Assembly: GCA_009783865.1 (NCBI GenBank)
Contig: WRCR01000125.1
Location: 1-9,731 of the forward strand
DNA: 9,731 bases
Source of the DNA: Planctomycetaceae bacterium
Lineage (GTDB): Bacteria; Planctomycetota; Planctomycetia; Pirellulales; Thermoguttaceae
Reading direction: 5' to 3'
The translations under genes were made by a program, and so were the position numbers. The notes below the pieces were generated by a model that searched no databases, was not told where the DNA came from, and saw only the letters and a list, made by a program, of their open reading frames with translations. Positions 5,269 to 9,731 of the stretch are shown piece after piece (positions within the stretch are counted from its first letter, which is position 1; each line of letters opens with the position of its first letter).

Positions 5269-6474
5269 ATGGAAAAGACGTTTGTAAGATTAGGCAATTC
5301 GAAGGGGGGAAACGAAGGTTTCACTCTCGTTGAACTTCTCGTAGTTATCGCCATTATCGGCGTTCTAATCGCACTGCTGTTGCCTGCTGTGCAAGCCGCC
5401 CGCGAGGCAGCGAGAAGAATGACGTGTACCAACCAGCAGAAACAATGGACGCTCGCCTGCCACAATCATCACGATGTGCAGTTGTTCTTTCCATCTGCAT
5501 CGTATCAAAAAATGGCGATAGCGTATCTCGAAAGTGAAGGTGTGGGCTACTTTCGCAACAGCGATATTACGCAGTCAACTGGCGATACACGGTGGTATGC
5601 CCGCACAATCGTTTCATGGTATGTACCGCTCATGCCGTACAACGAACTGTCGTCTCTTTACGAACATGTTAATGAATGCGTGAAGGATAGAGACCGCAAT
5701 CCCGACAGCGAAGCGGCGACCACCCTTTCCGGCAAGCCGAATCCGTATATTACTGTGGTTCCCGGAATGATTTGTCCTTCGGCAAGCAGAACGAACCGCA
5801 TGTCTGCCAATCCTCTTCCGCTTAATTCTTATCGTGCCTGCATGGGCGACCTTTGGACGAACACCTTTTCGCCTTATGCAAGAGGGGTTTTCGGTCGCGG
5901 CGATGTTTTCATTGCCGACATGTCTTCGATTACTGACGGAACCAGCAACACGATACTGATTTCAGAAACGGACATTGGACCTGGCAACGGTTTTGCGTCA
6001 TTCAGAAAGGTACTCGGCGGTCTGGCATTGAGTGTTACAACGAAAACAGCGGCAGAGTGTATCGCCCGGCGCGGTCCTAATGGCGAATTAAACGGAACTG
6101 ACGCACAGGTGGGACCCGGTTTAATGGGCGGCAGATGGGCGCAGGCATCGATGGCGAGGACCCTTTTCACAGCAACGCTTCCGCCGAATTCGCCGAATTG
6201 CAGCGCAACGACCAATACTGAAATCGGCTACAACGGTTCAGGTATTGTATCGGCATCGAGTCAGCACAGCGGCGGCGCAAATGTTGCGCTGGCGGACGGC
6301 AGCGTTAGGTTTATTTCGGAAACGATTAACTGCAAAACGGCTTCGATAGCGGAGCCGACAACGATAACTGCACCTAACAACATTGTAGGTGTTTGTGATT
6401 ATACCGGAGAATCCCCCTACGGTGTATGGGGAGCATTGGGAAGCCGGGATGGCGGAGAAAGTACAACATTTTAG
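5269..6474 (+). CDS. DUF1559 pseudopilin-like protein, first copy
   Basis: The 401-residue protein has a type III (prepilin) signal. A short leader (about 17 residues) ends in Gly17, with cleavage expected before Phe18 in GFTLVELLVV. Glu22 is the mature +5 glutamate, followed by a hydrophobic helix to about residue 38 and the LPAVQAAREAARRM signature. The body (about 50-330) is the DUF1559 domain. The C-terminal H-x9-DG motif is His333 ... Asp343-Gly344 (QHSGGANVALADGSVRFIS), and the tail reads SPYGVWGALGS then GGES. By analogy with type II secretion/type IV pilus minor subunits it should be inserted in the inner membrane and processed by a prepilin peptidase. The real role of this very large planctomycete family is unknown. 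It is the first gene of a + strand cassette with its own promoter and Shine-Dalgarno sequence, 57 bp before a paralog. Confidence 0.92.
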   Translation: MEKTFVRLGNSKGGNEGFTLVELLVVIAIIGVLIALLLPAVQAAREAARRMTCTNQQKQWTLACHNHHDVQLFFPSASYQKMAIAYLESEGVGYFRNSDITQSTGDTRWYARTIVSWYVPLMPYNELSSLYEHVNECVKDRDRNPDSEAATTLSGKPNPYITVVPGMICPSASRTNRMSANPLPLNSYRACMGDLWTNTFSPYARGVFGRGDVFIADMSSITDGTSNTILISETDIGPGNGFASFRKVLGGLALSVTTKTAAECIARRGPNGELNGTDAQVGPGLMGGRWAQASMARTLFTATLPPNSPNCSATTNTEIGYNGSGIVSASSQHSGGANVALADGSVRFISETINCKTASIAEPTTITAPNNIVGVCDYTGESPYGVWGALGSRDGGESTTF

Positions 6475-6496
6475 CGTAGGATTTCTAATCCTGCGC
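6474..6496 (+). other. Stem-loop between the two DUF1559 genes
   Basis: A 10-bp stem (6474-6483 with 6487-6496, one T-G pair) closes a 3-nt loop and begins at the last base of the first gene's stop codon. A run of seven T (6510-6516) follows 13 nt later, too far for a standard intrinsic terminator. It could be a partial terminator or an mRNA-stabilising hairpin that sets unequal expression of the two paralogs. Confidence 0.5.
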
Positions 6497-6518
6497 CGTT
6501 CTATAATAATTTTTTTAC

Positions 6519-6523
6519 AAGGA
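6519..6523 (+). promoter_or_regulatory. Ribosome binding site of the second DUF1559 gene
   Basis: AAGGA lies 8 nt before ATG 6532. As in the first copy it sits within ACAAGG, so the two paralogs share the same translation signal. Confidence 0.55.
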
Positions 6524-6531
6524 ATACAACA

Positions 6532-7695
6532 ATGAAAACAAACTTCAAAGCATTTACGCTAGTTGAATTACTCGTTGTCATCGCTATCATCGGTGTACTG
6601 ATTGCTTTGCTTCTTCCTGCGGTTCAAGCGGCAAGAGAGGCGGCGCGCCGTATGCAGTGCAACAACAAACTCAAACAAATCGTGCTGGGCTGTCATAATA
6701 TGCACGATAGAGTTCTGCATTTTCCTTCTGCATACCGCAACAAGGAATTGGCTCTGGACTTAAACAAAAGTTCCGCCAACGGCAATAGTGCCAGGAACGA
6801 AATCGGCTGTCTCGCGCCGCTTCTTCCGTATCTGGAGCAGACCGCACTTTACGAAAAGGTCTATGAATGTGCCAAAGACAAAACCTGCCCGGCGTGGGAC
6901 CCAGTGTATAATGCCGGTCCCGACAACGGAAAACCATCTCCGTACAGCGAGATGGTTGATGCGTTCCTGTGCCCTTCCGACCCCATTAAAAAAGGTACTG
7001 ACTACGGAACTATAGCAAGCGACCCTGGTGTCTATAACGGAGTAAACAATTATCGCGGCTGTACCGGCGATGCCTGGCTCGGCTGGTCTTCCGGCGGTTC
7101 CCTTGACAGAGGTATTATTTGGGACGGAGAATGGTTTCTCGGCACTATGGAAAGCATAAAAGACGGCACAAGCAATACTGTATTCTATAGCGAAGTTGCA
7201 AAGGGACCCGGACGCGGTTTTGCGAATTTCAACCAGGTCAAAGGCGGAGTGGTATTGAATGTTAATACCCGCGAACAAGCCGTTTGTATGAGTTATCAGT
7301 CAGGCAAGACGCTGACGGCAACGGCAGCGAATCTGGCAAATGGTCGTGCCGGTCACCGCTGGGGCGGCTGGCATCCAACTTTCACTAACTTCCGTACCAT
7401 TATGCCTCCGAACGGTCCCAGTTGTTCCAGCGGCGCGGACAACATCGAGCAGATTGCTATAACGGCTTCAAGTTATCACAGTGGCGGAGTGAATGTCGGA
7501 ATGTGCGATGGTGCCGTCCGGTTTGTTTCGGATACTATCAATTGCCGCGACAACTCGGTTACAGAGCCGGTCGCTACGGGCGGCACTGCCCAGGTTGCTA
7601 TTGATGCATGGAAAAAGATAATACGGGGTAAGTCGCCGTATGGCGTTTGGGGCGCACTCGGCAGTCACAATGGCGGCGAAAGTGTAACGCTTTAG
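6532..7695 (+). CDS. DUF1559 pseudopilin-like protein, second copy
   Basis: This 387-residue paralog of the upstream gene has a very short leader, MKTNFKA, with cleavage expected between Ala7 and Phe8. Alanine replaces the usual glycine at -1. Glu12 is the +5 glutamate. From Phe8, 34 residues are identical to the first copy. The H-x9-DG motif is His316 ... Asp326-Gly327 (YHSGGVNVGMCDGAVRFVS), and the tail again reads SPYGVWGALGS then GGES. The middle regions differ, which suggests different partners or ligands with conserved export and C-terminal parts. Several cysteines (for example in the CDG of the motif, and in CPAWD and CPSD) could form disulfides outside the cytoplasm. It lies 57 bp after the first copy, behind a stem-loop, and 52 bp before the lipoprotein gene, with which it is probably co-transcribed. 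Confidence 0.92.
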   Translation: MKTNFKAFTLVELLVVIAIIGVLIALLLPAVQAAREAARRMQCNNKLKQIVLGCHNMHDRVLHFPSAYRNKELALDLNKSSANGNSARNEIGCLAPLLPYLEQTALYEKVYECAKDKTCPAWDPVYNAGPDNGKPSPYSEMVDAFLCPSDPIKKGTDYGTIASDPGVYNGVNNYRGCTGDAWLGWSSGGSLDRGIIWDGEWFLGTMESIKDGTSNTVFYSEVAKGPGRGFANFNQVKGGVVLNVNTREQAVCMSYQSGKTLTATAANLANGRAGHRWGGWHPTFTNFRTIMPPNGPSCSSGADNIEQIAITASSYHSGGVNVGMCDGAVRFVSDTINCRDNSVTEPVATGGTAQVAIDAWKKIIRGKSPYGVWGALGSHNGGESVTL

Positions 7696-7721
7696 TTTGT
7701 TTAAAAAGATACCACAAAGAG

Positions 7722-7741
7722 GCGGAGGCTTTAGCCCCCGC
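7722..7741 (+). other. GC-rich hairpin just before the lipoprotein start
   Basis: GCGG-A-GGC (7722-7729) pairs with GCC-C-CCGC (7734-7741), with a TTTA loop and one A/C mismatch. It ends 6 nt before ATG 7748. The only Shine-Dalgarno-like sequence (GGAGG, 7724-7728) is inside the stem and 19 nt from the ATG. The hairpin may limit or reshape ribosome access, or it may be a dispersed GC-rich repeat. Confidence 0.45.
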
Positions 7742-7747
7742 AAGACC

Positions 7748-8236
7748 ATGAAAAACACATTATTTTATTTCGTATTGATTTTAGCGGCGGTGTCAATCTC
7801 CGGCTGCGGAAAACCCGCCGGTATGCCCAATTTGCAGTCATGTACCATTACGGTATTGGACGGCGGCGCACCCCTTGCCGATGCCCGTGTGATGATGAAA
7901 GATGAATCCAATGCTATGATGTTGGCTATCAACGGCATTACTGATTCTTCCGGTACGGCAAAGATGAAGACCACGTACACCGACTACGTCGGCAATGGTG
8001 TTCCTGCCGGAAAGTATAAAGTCATCATCGACAAAGAACCGGCAAATGTGCCGCCGCTGAAGGTTGACGACAGCATGGACACAAAGCAAGCCGAAGAGGC
8101 AATGAAAAAATGGAACGAAGAGTACGATAAAATCCGCATCGTTCCGATAAAGTTGACCTCGCTGACGGAGACACCGCTCACGCTGGAAGTGAACGGCGCA
8201 GTAGAACAGAAATTTGATATAGCGGAGTACAAGTAA
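7748..8236 (+). CDS. Small lipoprotein with an Ig/transthyretin-like domain
   Basis: The 162-residue product begins with a lipoprotein signal: MKNTLFYFVLILAAVSISGC, with a lipobox (S-I-S-G-C) and lipidated Cys20. The mature part (about 31-160) looks like a carboxypeptidase-regulatory/transthyretin-like beta sandwich. CTITVLDGGAPLADARVMM is followed by GITDSSGTAKMKT and VPAGKYKVIID, a pattern for a small beta domain with a turn ('G.a.f.t...GkY.v'). A charged helical segment (about 112-135, EEAMKKWNEEYDK) is inserted before the last strands. Such lipoproteins commonly sit beside DUF1559 genes in planctomycetes, which suggests a joint surface or envelope role; none is established. The ATG at 7748 is chosen because it begins the lipoprotein signal. 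An upstream TTG at 7697 would add 17 residues and hide it. No normally spaced Shine-Dalgarno sequence is present. Confidence 0.82.
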   Translation: MKNTLFYFVLILAAVSISGCGKPAGMPNLQSCTITVLDGGAPLADARVMMKDESNAMMLAINGITDSSGTAKMKTTYTDYVGNGVPAGKYKVIIDKEPANVPPLKVDDSMDTKQAEEAMKKWNEEYDKIRIVPIKLTSLTETPLTLEVNGAVEQKFDIAEYK

Positions 8237-8286
8237 GTATTGAGTGGCGAGTAGTGAGCAAGAAAACTCGCAACTCGTCACTTACT
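8236..8286. terminator. Inverted repeat between convergent genes (bidirectional terminator candidate)
   Basis: AGTA (8236-8239) pairs with TACT (8283-8286) and AGTGGCGAGT (8243-8252) with ACTCGTCACT (8273-8282), with one G-T pair, a 3-nt bulge and a 20-nt loop. It starts at the last base of the lipoprotein stop codon and overlaps the aspartokinase stop codon (8285-8287). The position between two convergent genes suggests shared termination. T-tracts are lacking. Confidence 0.45.
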
Positions 8287-9731
8287 AAATCATGTCTCCG
8301 GCAAATTCCTTCTTGAGTAATTCGAGTCCTGTTTCGCCGTTTTCTTCATTCACCGTGATTTCAACCCGGCGTTCACTCGTGCTGATGACGTTTACGTTTA
8401 TACCGCCGTCCGCCAGCGTCTTGAACATACGATATGCTATGCCGGTGTGAGAACGCAAGCCGGTTCCGCAAACGGATAAAATCGCTGTCTTCGGATTAAT
8501 GAGAAGCACGCTGGCACTACCCCACTCTTTTGTCAGTTTTTCGATAACCTGCAAGGTCTTTTTTAATAATTCACGCGGCACAGTGAAAGTAATCATCGCT
8601 TGACAGTTTCGTCCGCAACTCTGAACTATCATATCGACCAGCACTCCGGCAGCGGCGATTTTTTCGAACATCTCCGCCGCTATACCGGGCTTATCCGGCA
8701 GTTCCGGCACCGTTATCCGCGCCTGAGTTTTATCAAGATTGATGTTCTCAATGAGTATATCTTCCATACCCGAAAGACGCGACATATCAACGTTTGCCGC
8801 CGAAGCATCAGCGGTCTTAACTGCCGTGCTGCTCGCCGTTTGCGGCAACTCCGGTGCTTTCTCCAATTCAAACGCGCTGTGTACAGCCCGCAGTGCTTCC
8901 GGTGCTTCGTCCAGCGAAACAAGAACAGAAATCTTCATCTCGCTCGTTGATATCATACTGATATTGATGCCCTTATTGGAAATCGCCCGAAACATTTTAT
9001 GTGCAACGCCGCTCTGGTTCACCATTCCGAGACCGACAGCAGAAACCTTCGCAACATTTTCGGCATGGTCAATTCGTTCCGCACCGATGTCGTTCATTGC
9101 GGACTTCAAAACGTCCAGCGTTGCAGTTAAGTCCGGCATAGAAACCGTGAAAGAAATATCCGTCTTTCCGTCCACACTGATGTTCTGCACTATCATGTCG
9201 GTTGCGATTTTCGCTTCGGCAATTTTGGAAAACAGCCGCATTGCGTTGCCGGGCTTATCGGGAACACCGATGAGGGTCACGCGGGATTCGTTCTTCGCCA
9301 AAGCGCAGCCCGCTACGGGAGCATTGCTTTCCGGTTCGGAAATGATGAGCGAACCCGCGGTATCCGTGAAACTGCTTCGTACTTGAACAGCGACACCGAA
9401 CTTCTTGGCGAATTCGATAGAGCGGCTGTGCATCACACCGGCACCGAGCGAAGCGAGTTCCAACATTTCGTCATAACTGATTTGCGAAACCTTCCTCGCT
9501 TCTGAAACAAGCCGCGGGTCGGTTGTATAGACACCGTCAACATCGGTATAGATATCGCATTGGTCAGCACCAAGTGCAGCGGCAAGTGCAACCGCCGACG
9601 TATCGCTTCCGCCGCGTCCGAGTGTAGTGATATTGTTTTCGTCATCGATACCTTGAAAGCCCGCTGCGATGACGATTTGTCCCGCATCAAGTGCTTTCCG
9701 TATCCGTTCATTTGAAATCGTTTTGATGCGC
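8285..9731 (-). CDS. lysC: Aspartate kinase with four ACT domains (5' end outside window)
   Basis: The gene runs in from beyond the right edge; 482 codons are visible and the frame is open at the edge. The kinase part (about 9730-9300) shows AAGFQGIDDENNITTLGRGG with SDTSAVALAAAL, then YTDVDGVYTTDPR, ISYDEMLELASLGAGVMHSR and VRSSFTDT. These are hallmarks of aspartokinase, which phosphorylates aspartate in the first step of lysine, threonine and methionine synthesis. Then come two ACT pairs: ACT1 about 9280-9080 (VPDKPGNAMRLFSKIA), ACT2 about 9055-8867 (ISTSEMKISVLV), an Ala/Ser-rich linker about 8863-8770, ACT3 about 8719-8524 (LPDKPGIAAEMFEKIA) and ACT4 about 8488-8299 (ISTSERRVEITV). Usual aspartokinases have two ACT domains. 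Four are known in cyanobacterial enzymes and occur in planctomycetes. The duplicated pair implies elaborate feedback by lysine and/or threonine. The stop is TAG at 8285-8287. The start and promoter are not visible, and no operon partner is seen. Confidence 0.93.
   Translation of the reverse strand, partial: RIKTISNERIRKALDAGQIVIAAGFQGIDDENNITTLGRGGSDTSAVALAAALGADQCDIYTDVDGVYTTDPRLVSEARKVSQISYDEMLELASLGAGVMHSRSIEFAKKFGVAVQVRSSFTDTAGSLIISEPESNAPVAGCALAKNESRVTLIGVPDKPGNAMRLFSKIAEAKIATDMIVQNISVDGKTDISFTVSMPDLTATLDVLKSAMNDIGAERIDHAENVAKVSAVGLGMVNQSGVAHKMFRAISNKGINISMISTSEMKISVLVSLDEAPEALRAVHSAFELEKAPELPQTASSTAVKTADASAANVDMSRLSGMEDILIENINLDKTQARITVPELPDKPGIAAEMFEKIAAAGVLVDMIVQSCGRNCQAMITFTVPRELLKKTLQVIEKLTKEWGSASVLLINPKTAILSVCGTGLRSHTGIAYRMFKTLADGGINVNVISTSERRVEITVNEENGETGLELLKKEFAGDMI

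Noticed and set aside
6502..6507. TATAAT as the -10 box of a private promoter for the second DUF1559 gene
   Set aside because: No -35-like hexamer lies 16-18 bp upstream; that place is occupied by the stem-loop.
6760..7278. - strand open frame (172 codons) opposite the second DUF1559 gene
   Set aside because: It is antisense to a clear family member and lacks any start signal or motif.
7697..7747. TTG start adding 17 residues to the lipoprotein
   Set aside because: It would place a basic segment before the lipobox signal and run through the hairpin. The ATG at 7748 gives a textbook lipoprotein signal.
8739..9386. Long + strand open frame (215 codons) inside the aspartokinase gene
   Set aside because: It is antisense to a well-recognised conserved protein and has no recognisable motif, RBS or promoter.

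Overview
The window suggests a planctomycete of moderate GC content. The strongest marker is a tandem pair of DUF1559 pseudopilin-like genes, each with a type IV prepilin-type N-terminus and a C-terminal H-x9-DG motif, a family hugely expanded in Planctomycetota. A PSP1/RicT protein, a secreted transglutaminase-like protein and a decayed formylglycine-generating-enzyme (FGE) relative fit that assignment. The lineage comes from family recognition only. No rRNA, tRNA, CRISPR array, integrase or transposase was seen.

Left part (1-1572): the 3' end of a + strand gene, probably the C-terminal region of a large DEAD/DEAH helicase. It faces a - strand FGE-sulfatase-type pseudogene broken by an in-frame amber codon and by an internal deletion with a frame change. 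A gene-poor stretch (about 1428-1572) with short repeats and a possible terminator follows.

Middle part (1573-5145, all - strand, read right to left): coaC (stand-alone phosphopantothenoylcysteine decarboxylase) overlaps by 4 bp an RNase Z-like metallo-hydrolase. Then come ricT, which has its own sigma70-like promoter, and a secreted transglutaminase-like gene 38 bp further on. The coaC promoter sits so close to its ATG that the mRNA should be almost leaderless.

Right part (5193-9731): a + strand promoter diverging from coaC drives two DUF1559 paralogs and a small lipoprotein gene, a likely export/surface cassette. An inverted repeat separates it from a convergent - strand aspartokinase gene. 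That gene runs off the window and carries two pairs of ACT domains rather than one.

Most of the content is housekeeping or lineage-typical: CoA synthesis, RNA processing, amino-acid synthesis and planctomycete surface proteins. I found no convincing new multi-gene system. The best leads are the FGE pseudogene, the layered controls in the DUF1559 cassette, the near-leaderless coaC and the four-ACT aspartokinase.
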